Shown one piece after another: positions 41,901-51,500 of a stretch of 64,000 bases of DNA. Each line of letters opens with the position of its first letter. The stretch's first letter is position 1. This DNA comes from Deltaproteobacteria bacterium (GTDB lineage Bacteria; Myxococcota_A; UBA9042), in contig JACKFC010000007.1 in NCBI GenBank assembly GCA_020632665.1, forward strand, positions 89,613 through 153,612, in the 5' to 3' direction. The translations under genes and the position numbers were made by a program. The notes beneath the pieces are model-generated. The model worked only from the letters and a program-made list of their open reading frames with translations, had not been told where the DNA came from and did no database searches.

Positions 41901-44900
41901 GTACCAGGGCACCCGCCTGATGGCCGTGGCGCCGCGCGTCGACGGCCGCCTCTTCGCCGCCGGCCCCGGCTACAACCGCAACCAGACCAACTCGCTCTAC
42001 GGCAAGTTGATCGCCGGAACCGCCGGTGCGGACGGCAAATACGACTCGATCAGCGGCTCGCGCTACAGCTTCTACGACCGCGACGACGACAGCACCAACA
42101 CCGTCCGCGCCGTGGACTACAGCGTCGCCGGCGCGGCTTCGTTCAAGAACCTCGTCAGCGCCGGCCTCTCCCGCTACGAATACGAGAAGAAGGTCAACAA
42201 CTCCTGGACCCACGACAAATGGGTCACGATGGTTCGACTCAACAACGGCAACGGCAAATCGGTGCAGCTCGGCGACGAGACCACGATCCCGGTGGATATG
42301 GAGGCGATTGGCGACTACGACGCCGCCTCGCTGTGCAAGCACAAGGACGCCAACAAGAACGCGACGGCGGTCTACTTCACCCGCCACGGTGAGGCCAGCT
42401 CACCGCTCGGCTGGGACTACCAGCCGAAGATCCTCGCCACGGCGATCCACCACATCAGCGACGCCGACACGCCGGTCGGCCTCGCGCCGGTCGACGACGG
42501 CAGCGCGGTCGTGGTCGCCGGCGACGCCTACACCAGCAGCGACAAGGTCACCCGGCACTACGTCGCCCGGATCACGACCAGCGGCGCGCTGAGCTTCGCC
42601 AAGACCTGGGAAAAGACCGACAACTCGGTGTTGAAGGCGGTGGGTTGGACCCAGCAGGGCATCCTGCTCACAGGGCAGAAGAAGATCACCATCGCCGGCA
42701 CCAACGCCTACTTCGTCTGGCTGCGGCGCCTGGACAGCAACGGCAACCTCGTCTGGGACAAGCAAATCTTGCCGAGCACCGACACCAATCTCGGCTGGTC
42801 GGTGGTGGCCAAGCCCGACGGCTTCGCGCTCGGCGCCCAGGTCGACGGCAAGCACGCGCTGCTGCGCTTCGACGACGCCGGCGCGCTGATCGGACAGAAG
42901 GAATTCGGCGCCACCAACGGCCGCCGGCTCGAGGATTGGAAGGCGCTGCCGGACGGCTTCGTCGCCGTCGGTTGGGTGCAGAAGGGCTCGAGCTACCAGA
43001 ACAAGTGGAAGCAATACGGCTTCATCTTGCGCACCGATCCCTTCGGCCACGCGCCGTGCAGCGAAGTCGGCGTGTGTATGGGCAAGGCCTTCTCCGATTG
43101 CGACGACGGCAATGCCTGCACCGGCGACTCCTGCGACGGCAAGCTCGGCTGCTACCACTTCGCGGTCAGCGAGGGCGTGACCTGCGAGGACGGCGACCCC
43201 TGCACCGGCGCCGGCGCCTGCGACAACGGCACCTGCAAGGGCGCGCCGGCGCTGCAACAAGAGGCGGCCTGCGACGACGGCGATCCCTGCACCAAGGGCG
43301 GCAAATGCGATTACGCCGGCACATGCGTCGGCGAAGCGACGTGCGACGACGGCAAGCCCTGCACCACCGACCTCTGCGCCAAGGACGGCACCTGCAGCCA
43401 CGAGGCCATCGCCAAGGGCGCCGCCTGCGACGACGGCGATTATTGCACCGAGGAGACCGTCTGCGACGACGCCGGCAGCTGCGCCGGCGGCAAGATGGTC
43501 TGCACCGAGAAGGTCGTGCTGGAAGAGAATTTCGCCTGCAGCGGCGACTACGGCAAGTGGACCTTCACCGCCAGCAAGACCACCAACGTGACCTGGGCGG
43601 TCGACAAGACCCCAGCCGCGGTGGCGCCCAAGGCCGGCGATTGCACGCTGAACCTCAACGACGGCAGCAACTACGCCTCCGACGCCACGGTCTTCAGCGC
43701 CGACAACGGCGCCGGGCGCTGGACGGTGCCGAAATACGGCCAGGTCAAGCTCTCGTTCTGGAGCTATTTCGATCTCGACGCGACGCCGGAGACCGTGCAC
43801 GTCCTGCAGGTCAAGGCTGGCAACGCGACCGTGCAGGATTGGAATTTCGCCAGCAGCAAGCCTTCTGCCAGCAAGCAATGGCTCGCCTTCGAGGCGGATC
43901 TCAGCGGCAAGACCGGTGACGGCAACGCCTGGTTCAGCATCCTCATGCTGACCGACAGCAGCGGCAATTCCGGCGCGGGCTGGTTCATCGACGCGGTGAA
44001 GATCGTCCACCGCAGCCACCCCGACGGCATGCCCTGCAGCTTCGACTCCGAGTGCAACGACCACGACCCATGCACCCCGGACATCTGCGCCAAGGGCCGC
44101 TGCGTCAACGAGATCGTCGAAGGCACCGCCTGCCAGGACGGCGACGCCTGCACCGACAAGGACACCTGCGACGCCAAGGGCGTCTGCCAGGCCGGCCCCT
44201 CGACCAACTGCTCGGACGGTGACGTCTGCACCGACGATTCCTGCGACGCCGCCAAGGGCTGCCAATACGTCGCGACCACCGACGGCACCAGCTGCGACGA
44301 CGGCAGCATCTGCACCAAGGCCGACAGCTGCCAGGGCGGCCTCTGCTTCGGCAAGAACGCCTGCGACGACGACAACCCCTGCACGCTCAACGCCTGCGCC
44401 GCCGACGGCAGCTGCAGCAGCAAGACCGTGCTCGACGGCGTCGCCTGCGGCACCGGTTCGGTCTGCGCCAGCGGCGTCTGCACCGCGAAGACCACCACCG
44501 GCTGGGCGCGCGGCGTCGAGGCGCCGAGCCGCTCGGACTTCTACGTCGCGCTGCGCAACAACGGCGAGGTCTGGGGCTGGGGCGCGAACGGCAACGGCCA
44601 GCTCGGCGACGGCAGCAAGACCGCGAGCAAGGTGCCGGTGCAGGCCAAGAACCTCAGCGGCACCGTGCTGCAGCTCGCGGCCGGAGACGCGACGGTCTGC
44701 GCGCTCAACGCGGTCGCCGGGGTGCGGCAGGTCTATTGCTGGGGCAGCAACGACGCCGGGATGGCCGGGGCGTCGCCGCTCGGCGGCTCGCTGACCACGC
44801 CGAACCTGGTCCGCGGCAGCCAACACGTCCGCGCCATCGCGCTCGGCCGCCGCAACCTCTGTGCGGCGCGCATGGACGGCACGGCCTGGTGCATCGGCTA

Positions 44901-45597
44901 CGGCGCCTACGGCACGCTGGGCGGTGGCGCCAAGGCGTCCAATAGCAGCTCGCCCGTGACGATCGCCGGGATCACCGACTCCGTCGACGTTGCGGTCGGC
45001 ACCGACACCGCCTGCGCGCTGCGCCAGGACGGCACCGTCGCTTGCTGGGGCTACAACAGCTACGCCAACGTCACCGGCACCGGGGTGAAGAACAACGGCA
45101 TCTGGCCGGTGACGGCGCTGCCGACGCTGACCGACGTCCGCACGATCGACGGTGGCGTGCTCAACTTCGGCGCCCGCACCGGCGACGGCAAAGGCTGGAC
45201 CTGGGGCGGCGCGCGCTACGGCAGCGCCGGCAACGGCAACACCAACGGCTCGACCACCTACATCGGCGTGACCCAGGTGCAGGGCCTCACCGACGCGCTG
45301 CAGACCGACCAAGGCTGGCTCGGCGGCTGCGCGCTGCGTGCGGCAGGCACCGTGTCGTGCTGGGGCGCCGGCAACCTCGGCAACCTGGGCAACGGCGCCC
45401 TCGACCACGTCGGCACGGCCGGCACGACGGCGACCGGCCTGAGCGGAGCGGTGAGCATCGGCAAGAGCCAATGGGGCGCCTGCGCCTCGACCTCCGACGG
45501 CGCCGTCTACTGCTGGGGCCGCAACGACAACGGCCAGCTCGGCAACAACGGCACCGACGACAGCAGCACGCCGGTGCTGGTCTCGGGGACGAAGTGA
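35914..45597 (+). CDS. Giant Cys-rich repeat lipoprotein A with propeller-like and RCC1 modules
   Basis: 3,227 residues. Signal peptide with lipobox LAAC (Cys22); an Asp/Val/Ser stalk to residue 126; then a long block of Cys repeats of the type CDDGNPCTTDSC (127-1560), interrupted near residues 1380-1447 by an insert with WASCCGDDGSCCEKWEDRC. Residues 1565-1890 and 1980-2385 are beta-propeller-like (DGGHVLVGSTDS, GWLIRLDGKDATVWEK). Further Cys repeats flank a jelly-roll-like domain at 2535-2700 (WTVPKYGQVKLSFWSYFDL, GWFIDAVKIVH). RCC1-type repeats fill 2863-3227 (VYCWGSN, VACWGYN, VYCWGRN). The Cys repeat matches the pattern of the Dictyostelium CTDC repeat and related myxobacterial Cys-rich repeats. 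It is surely exposed on the cell surface; adhesion or a protective coat is inference. GGAGCGG precedes the ATG at 35914. Confidence 0.85.
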   Translation: MQEAACWQRVLTIVFVIGLAACSDDNPANGSSGADTAVQDSTVVDATISDGVADTGSKDGSNDDSSSDSLADGAGAVDVPDVVADVPDVVEDTADVVPDALPDAVPDSNDGSGLGEVVDLDANPVDCTTDTDCPLPYLPCQERTCQQSKCAFVAAAEQSPCTAGSACVTDAVCVQGVCTPQALKNCDDGNSCTDDDCTVATGLCTYKPTKTGFACEDGNKCTLTATCFSGVCIPKGFVTCDDGDPCSTDFCDPKTGTCLAKPASTGTACDDGSSCTSGDVCIADGSCIGGNNTCKCSTSADCAVHEDGNPCNGTLYCEVTSGTCEINPASVVKCPDLGQGACQITACNVGTGKCEVQSAPNGQSCDDGDPCTAAEECDAGTCKATGNVCTCLSDAECAGKNGGNLCIGEHFCDKSAQPFTCKIKPASAVSCDPKDDTYCQKNTCNPATGTCKLQFLANDTVCEDGDTCTVGDVCTGGACQSGTDTCACAEDKDCASLEDGSLCNGTLFCNKATKKCELNPATVVTCPDALDTFCTQNVCEPVTGKCEFQALNGGKACDDGNDCTKGEICQDGTCGGGTNLCFCNADADCQDDGNLCNGTPFCNKAKNQCETNPATVVSCPTVDDSLCAQNTCIPKTGKCSLLPINNGLGCDADSNNCTKDDVCNNGTCQPGVNVCQCQKDEDCGVFEAEDLCSKLYCDLGSKECKVNPGTAVVCSKAGDTTCATNACDPKTGQCAMTPQNQGVSCDADGSPCTPDDACDKGDCKAGANTCGCLADADCKAKEDGNPCTGNLVCGKDNQCVVDPATVVTCQSGSDTTCVKNLCDPADGTCKMTPQNEKAPCGNGTLCTGVALCDAKGGCIPGKDVDCDDGSPCTNDSCDDYKGCQYEALTGGACDDGSVCTESDVCVKGACIGQNKPCLGGTACTEDSCHPLNGCQYKPKVGSCDDGNKCTDSESCVGTYCVGKAIDCNDGNLCTTDSCNPNIGCVFSPNAFVCNDGDLCTKQDACSGGKCVGLPLTVTVDCADGNPCTDESCNSVKGCLWIKTNKLCDDGDPCTTGDICSGGVCQKGTEPKCDDDNGCTADACNGETGDCINLPHGPTVTCDDGNPCTLGDACSGGGCQGGKVNDCDDADPCTTDSCDGKSGCKHVAATGPACDDGNKCTEEDGCVKGKCTGSAVKCTEGNACTVDSCHPLLGCVYTPTSELCDDGNPCTSGDACKDGSCSGTAVVCNDKNACTDDSCSPKSGCVYAPNSASCDDADLCTKDDACSGGKCVGLALQLTVDCDDGIFCTDDLCGKETGCYHTKPTKPCVDDNPCTTGDTCKGGVCVGGTGALCDDGNVCTLDACVAGKCTFELPKLFFECDDGDPCTLLSRCENGECYTPTGGLPNKNYNACAIPKGNNGYNQSANFKTWWASCCGDDGSCCEKWEDRCHQKDLVYVEACKNCATKLPKVSNALSCNDNNACTTDKCVAGKGCVYTPIDGEPSCDDGKPCTAAAVCKAGTCTKTTEKICDDNNPCTIDVCEAGKGCAATKLPDGVVCEQGGASTCSTQGVCKAGTCEGATARPWTVGTTGNLRTCNEFAPAGTGWLMIGRKSVDGVWLPAWQQVRYNGTVLWERTLAHTAEGRFIDMSNDGSAGAFSAVGETKEGSIGGVEGLFARFDASQQVSNTRVFPGLKDEILHGIATTADGGHVLVGSTDSKGAGGRDGWLIRLDGKDATVWEKTDGTVVDDELYDVGLRSDGGIFAVGNSGSYAGWLLRYDKDGKQLGTKLVGDSSSNTYRFRRVLLWSDNSFSTTGNRLRTWGADLETASGPNKNNATADLILRPKGGYGWLNGATRLTDNNLNVTWTAKQNPGSQERALAPDDDSLVVLLSNNCGLVRTDAFGNTVCSESLGCYAKTWSDCQDSDLCTKNETCDAGSCVKDVTVCNDNNICTADKCDETTGKCVYTNTDGAPCSSTDSECAIAGECSAGVCYNDNVVAWQKEFLPFYGCCGDNNNASNEYQGTRLMAVAPRVDGRLFAAGPGYNRNQTNSLYGKLIAGTAGADGKYDSISGSRYSFYDRDDDSTNTVRAVDYSVAGAASFKNLVSAGLSRYEYEKKVNNSWTHDKWVTMVRLNNGNGKSVQLGDETTIPVDMEAIGDYDAASLCKHKDANKNATAVYFTRHGEASSPLGWDYQPKILATAIHHISDADTPVGLAPVDDGSAVVVAGDAYTSSDKVTRHYVARITTSGALSFAKTWEKTDNSVLKAVGWTQQGILLTGQKKITIAGTNAYFVWLRRLDSNGNLVWDKQILPSTDTNLGWSVVAKPDGFALGAQVDGKHALLRFDDAGALIGQKEFGATNGRRLEDWKALPDGFVAVGWVQKGSSYQNKWKQYGFILRTDPFGHAPCSEVGVCMGKAFSDCDDGNACTGDSCDGKLGCYHFAVSEGVTCEDGDPCTGAGACDNGTCKGAPALQQEAACDDGDPCTKGGKCDYAGTCVGEATCDDGKPCTTDLCAKDGTCSHEAIAKGAACDDGDYCTEETVCDDAGSCAGGKMVCTEKVVLEENFACSGDYGKWTFTASKTTNVTWAVDKTPAAVAPKAGDCTLNLNDGSNYASDATVFSADNGAGRWTVPKYGQVKLSFWSYFDLDATPETVHVLQVKAGNATVQDWNFASSKPSASKQWLAFEADLSGKTGDGNAWFSILMLTDSSGNSGAGWFIDAVKIVHRSHPDGMPCSFDSECNDHDPCTPDICAKGRCVNEIVEGTACQDGDACTDKDTCDAKGVCQAGPSTNCSDGDVCTDDSCDAAKGCQYVATTDGTSCDDGSICTKADSCQGGLCFGKNACDDDNPCTLNACAADGSCSSKTVLDGVACGTGSVCASGVCTAKTTTGWARGVEAPSRSDFYVALRNNGEVWGWGANGNGQLGDGSKTASKVPVQAKNLSGTVLQLAAGDATVCALNAVAGVRQVYCWGSNDAGMAGASPLGGSLTTPNLVRGSQHVRAIALGRRNLCAARMDGTAWCIGYGAYGTLGGGAKASNSSSPVTIAGITDSVDVAVGTDTACALRQDGTVACWGYNSYANVTGTGVKNNGIWPVTALPTLTDVRTIDGGVLNFGARTGDGKGWTWGGARYGSAGNGNTNGSTTYIGVTQVQGLTDALQTDQGWLGGCALRAAGTVSCWGAGNLGNLGNGALDHVGTAGTTATGLSGAVSIGKSQWGACASTSDGAVYCWGRNDNGQLGNNGTDDSSTPVLVSGTK

Positions 45598-48500
45598 TGC
45601 GGCCCGGGCGGGGTCGGCCCGCAGCCATCCTGGGGTTGTTGCTGCTCACGCTGGTCGCGGCGTGTGACGAGAACGGCAGCGACAAGGGCGCCACCGGCGG
45701 CAAGCTCGATACCGGCACCGCGGGCGGCGATATCGGCGTGATCGGCGACGCCGGCGGGGGGCTCGATACGAGCGTCGCCGCGGACGCGATCGCCGACGGC
45801 GGCGCCATCCTCGACGCGGTGCAGGACGTCGCGGACGTCGCGGACGTCCCGACCCTGCCCGACGTCGCGGACGTCGCGGACGTCGCGGACGTCGCGGACG
45901 TCGCCGATACCAGCCCGCCCGAGGACGGGGCCACCGCCGATGCGGTCGATCCGGGCGACGCGGCGACGACCACCGAAGACGCCGACAGCCCCGACGACGC
46001 CAACAGCACCGACGACGCCAACAGCACCGACGACGCCGACGCCAACCCGCTCGCCTGCACCACCCACGCCGATTGCCCGCAGAGCGGCGCCATCTGCCTG
46101 GTCGCCGCCTGCCAGGACGGGCTCTGCACGCTGCTCCCGGCCGCCGAAGGGCTGCCCTGCGACGCTGGCAGCGGCTGCGTCACCGCGGCCATCTGCACCG
46201 CTGGCCAATGCGCCCCGACCGGGCTGAAGAATTGCGACGACGCCAACGCCTGCACCGCAGATTCCTGCACGATCGGGACCGGCAGCTGCACCCACGCCCC
46301 GATCAAGGACGACTTCGCCTGCGACGACGGCGACGCCTGCTCGCAGGTCTCGACCTGTTGGCAGGGCGTCTGCGTCGGCAAGGGCAAGCTGAGCTGCGAC
46401 GACGGCGATCCCTGCACGACCGACGCCTGTGACCCCAAGACGGGCGCCTGCCTGCATCCGCCGCTCGGCGAAGGCCAGCCCTGCGACGACGGCAACAGCT
46501 GCAGCAAGGGCGAGAGCTGCGACGCGCAGGGCCAGTGCACCGGCGGCAACAATACCTGCAAATGCTCGACCACCGCCGATTGCCAGCTCCTCGAAGACGG
46601 CGACCTCTGCAACGGCACGCTCTACTGCGATCCCGAGAGCGGCACCTGCAAGGTCAACCCGGCCAGCGTGGTGAGCTGCGCGTCGGTAACGACCGGCCCC
46701 TGTCAGCACAACGCCTGCGACCCCAAGACCGGCAGCTGCAGCATCACCGACAAGCCCGGCGGCACCGTCTGCGACGACGGCAACGCCTGCACCGCGACCG
46801 ACGAATGCTTCGGCGGCGCCTGCGTCGGCCTCTCCAACGGCTGCGGCTGCGTCACCGACTTCGACTGCGCCGGCAAGCAGAAAGACCTCTGCGCCGGGGA
46901 CCTGGTCTGCGACAAGAAGGCCGGCAAATGCGTCGTCGACGCCAGCACCACCACCGTCTGCGACGCCAGCGGCGACACCGGCTGCAAGAAGAACCGCTGC
47001 GATCCCAAGACCGGCAGCTGCAAGTTGGTCGCCGAGGACAACGGCACCGACTGCACCGACGACGACAACTGCACCGTCGGCGACGAATGCCTCGCCGGCG
47101 CCTGCAAGTCCGGCCCGGATACCTGCGCCTGCACCAAAGACGCCGATTGCGCCAAGCTCGACGACGGCAACGCCTGCAACGGCACGCTCTTCTGCAACCT
47201 CGGCAGCGGCAAGTGCGACGTCGATCCGAGCACCATCGTCACCTGCCCGATCGAGCAGAACACCACCTGCGCCGCGGCCGCCTGCCAGCCGGCGACCGGC
47301 AAATGCGAGCTGCTGCCGCAGAACGACGGCCTCTCGTGCGACGACGGCAACGATTGCACGCCGGACGAGGTCTGCAGCAAGGGCGCCTGCGAGGCGGTGA
47401 CCAACGCCTGCTCCTGCACCGAGGACACCGACTGCGGCAAGCTCGAGGACGGCGACCTCTGCAACGGCACGCTCTTCTGCAACAAGGCCAAGCAGGAGTG
47501 CGAGCTCGACCCGACCAGCATCGTCAGCTGCCCCTCGGTCGACGACACCTTCTGCCGGGTCAACGCCTGCATCCCGCAGACCGGCAAATGCACGCTCGTG
47601 CCGCGCAACGACGGCAAGGGCTGCGACGCCGACAACAACACCTGCACCACGCCCGACGTCTGCAATGCCGGCAGCTGCAAGCCCGGGCCCAATACCTGCC
47701 AATGCCAGAAAGACGCCGATTGCGGCGCCTTCGAGCAGGACGACCTGTGCAGCAAGCTCGTCTGCGACCTCTCGACCCACCAATGCACGCCGAACCCGCA
47801 GACGGCGGTTTATTGCAGCAAGGCGGACGACACGGTCTGCGCCACCAACGCCTGCGATCCGAAGACCGGCGCCTGCGCCATGACCCCGCGCAACGAGGGC
47901 GTGCTCTGCGACGCCGACGGCACCAACTGCACCAAGGGCGACGCCTGCACATCCGGCACCTGCGCCGCCGGCGTCAACACCTGCCAATGCATCACCGACG
48001 CCGACTGCAAGCCGCTCGAGGACGACAACCCCTGCAACGGTACGCTGGTCTGCGGCAAATCCGGCACCTGCCAAGTGGATCCCGCCACCATCGTCACCTG
48101 CCAGGACGGCGGCGGCAGCACCAACCCGACCGGCGACGCCGTCTGCAGCAAGAACCAATGCGACCCGCAGACCGGAAAATGCGCTTTGCTTCCAGCAAAC
48201 TTCGGCGCGCCCTGCGGCCTGGGGACGCTCTGCTTCGGCGCCCCGGTCTGCAGCGCTGCGGGCTCCTGCGAGAAGGGCGGACCGACCGACTGCGACGACG
48301 GCAACCCCTGCACCTCCGACAGCTGCGACGAGGCCGGCGGCTCGACCGGGGCCGGCTGCAACCACGCCCCGACCACCGGCGCGTCCTGCGACGACGGCAG
48401 CGCCTGCACCGTCAGCGACCTCTGCGTCAAGGGCGTCTGCACCGGCGAGACCAAGGTCTGCGACGGCGGCTCGCCCTGCACCAACGCCAGCTGCCACCCG

Positions 48501-51500
48501 CTGCTCGGCTGCCAATACGAGCCGCGGACCGGCTCCTGCGACGACGGCAACAAATGCACCACCGCCGGCGCCTGCGTCGGCACCGATTGCGTCGGCATCC
48601 CCGTGGTCTGCAGCGACGGCAACCCATGCACCAACGATAGCTGCGACAAGGCCAAGGGCTGCGTCTACGTCGCCAATACGGCCGCGTGCAACGACCAGAA
48701 CCTCTGCACGAAGAAGGATACCTGCAGCGCCGGCAGCTGCGTCGGCCTGCCGCTCGAGGTGACCATCGACTGCAGTGACGACAACGTCTGCACCCTCGAC
48801 AGCTGCGACGCCAAGGTCGGCTGCACCCACCTACCGATCGGCGGGCTCTGCGAGGACGGAGACCCCTGCAAGACCGGTGACCTCTGCGTCGGCGGCGCCT
48901 GCAAGGCCGGCAGCGTGACCAAATGCGACGACGGCAACCATTGCACCAAAGACCTCTGCGACGGCCAGAGCGGCGATTGCAGCCACACGACGGCGACCGG
49001 CGAGGAATGCTCGGACGGCGACCCGTGCACCAACGGCGATACCTGCGCCGCCGACGCGAGCTGCCACGGCGGCCCGGCCGATACTTGCGACGACGACGAC
49101 GTCTGCACCAAGGACGTCTGCGACGCCAAGGCCGAGACGACCTGCGCGCACCTGCCCGTCTCGGCGACGCCGTGCGACGACGGCAGCGTCTGCACCGAGG
49201 GCGACGTCTGCGTCTCAGGCACCTGCACCGGCAGCAAGAAGAAGTGCGACGAAGGCACTGCCTGCACCGTCGACAGCTGCCACCCGACCAAGGGCTGCAC
49301 GTATACGACCATCCAGGGCAGCTGCGACGACGGCGACGCCTGCACCAAGGACGACGCCTGCCAAGGCAAGGATTGCGTCGGCAGCAAGGTGAGCTGCGAC
49401 GACGACAACCCTTGCACCAACGACGTCTGCAACAAGGTCGCCGGCTGCCAATTCCTGAACAATACGGCGAGCTGTGACGACGGCGACGCCTGCACCAGCG
49501 AGGACGCCTGCGCCAACGGCGCGTGCGTCGGCACCGCCCTCGCGACGTCGGCGTGCGCGGACGAAAACGTCTGCACCGACGACGGCTGCGACAAGGTCAA
49601 GGGCTGCGTCCACGTCGACAACACCGAGCCCTGCTCGGACGGCAACCTCTGCACCAAAGGCGACGTCTGCGCGGCCGGCGAATGCACCCCGGGCAAGAGC
49701 TCGCCGTGCGACGACGGCAACGTCTGTACGACCGATTATTGCAGCCTGATCTACGGCTGTACCTATCTCGCGGTGAAGGACGGCGAGGCCTGCGACGACG
49801 GCGATCCCTGCTCGGTCGGCGAGACCTGCCAGGCCAAGGTCTGCACCCCGCCGGCCAAAGGCGGCGGCAAGGATTGCGACGACGGCAACCCGTGCACCAA
49901 GGATACCTGCACCCTCAGCGCCGGTTGCGTCCACACCAAGCTCGGCGACGGCACCGGCTGCGCCGACGGCAAGCCCTGCACCGCCGCGGCGGCGTGCCAA
50001 GCCGGCGTCTGCGAGCGGACCAAGGAGAAGGACTGCGACGACGGCAACGTCTGCACGACCAATAGCTGCGAGGCCGGCAAGGGCTGCAAGGCCGTCGCGC
50101 TGCCCGAGGGGGCGACCTGCGCCGAGGGCAGCGACGCGAGCTGCACGACCTCGGGTCAGTGCAAAGCAGGCGTCTGCGACGGCGCGACCGCCAAGCCGTG
50201 GTCGCAGAGTGCGTCGGGGGCGATGCGCGGCTGCCGCTCGCTGCAGGCCCACGCCGCCGGCGGCTACCTGATCACCGGTCGCAAGCACAACGGCAGCAAT
50301 TGGGAGGCCGCGTGGTCGCGCGTCGCCTTCAACGGCGCGACGCTCTGGGAGCGCACCCTGACTTCGGCGAAGGACGCCGCGCTGCTCGACGCCGCGTCCG
50401 ACGATCCGAGCGGCAAGACCAGCGGCTTCTCGGCCGTCGGTCGCACGCTCGAAAACTCCATCGGCGGCCAGGAGGGCCTCTTCGTCCGCGTCGACGACGC
50501 CGGCCAGCTCGCCAACAAGCGCGTCTTCGCCGGGCTGAAGGACGATACGCTCTGGGGCATCGCGCGGACGGCAGACGGCGGCCACGTCCTCGCCGGCAGC
50601 ACCGCGAGCAAGGGCGCGGCCGGATCGAACGGCTGGATCGTGCGCCTGGACAAGGACGACAAGACCGTCTTCGACACCACCTACGGCACCGTCATCGACG
50701 ACAACTTCTACGACGTCGCCGAGCTCTCGGACAGCACGTTGTTCGCCGTCGGTGAGGTCGGCAACTACGCCGGCTGGGCGGCGCGGATCGACGCCAGCGG
50801 CAAGCTCCTGGCCGAGGTCACCGACGGCAGCAGCAGCAGCAACGAGCAGCACTACCGACGCATCCGCTACGTCGACGACGACGCCATCTTCGTCTCCGGC
50901 ACCAAGTCGCTGCGCCGCTACAAGGCCGACCTCTCGTTCTCGGCCACGCCCAACCTCAAGGGCGACGTGCAGGACTTCATCCCGCGCCCCGGCGGTGGCT
51001 GGGCCCGCAGCGTCGGCGGCAACGCGGCGCTGCTCGACAGCAGCTACGGCGCCATCTTCACCGCGCAGGGCAGCGTCGGCGGCGGCGGCCGGACCCTGCT
51101 CGCCCCCGACGACGACAGCCTGCTGGTGCTCGGCGAGAACGATTGCGGCCTGGTCCGCACCGACGCCTTCGGCAACGCGACCTGCGCCGACTCGGGCGCC
51201 TGCCGGAACAAGAAGTTCGAAGCCTGCGTCGACCCCGACAACTCGCTCTGCACCACCAACGACACCTGCAAAGCCGGCAAGTGCACGCCGCTGAACGTCG
51301 TCAGCTGCGACGACAAGAAGGTTTGCACCTCGGACGCCTGCGATCCGAAGACCGGCAAGTGCGTCTTCACGCTGCTCGACGGCGATCCCTGCAGCACCTC
51401 CGATTCGGCCTGCGCCATCGCCGGAACCTGCGATGCCGGCGTCTGCTACAACGAAGGCGTCACCGCCTGGAGCGTGCTCTACCTGCCCTTCTACGGCTGC

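Noticed and set aside
36316..42387. A 2,023-codon open frame on the minus strand opposite lipoprotein A, and similar long ones at 42400-45471 and 45507-48830
   Set aside because: They mirror the codon pattern of the Cys-rich repeats. The translations are Val/Ala/Gly-rich low complexity without domain features, while the plus strand has a signal peptide and clear repeats.
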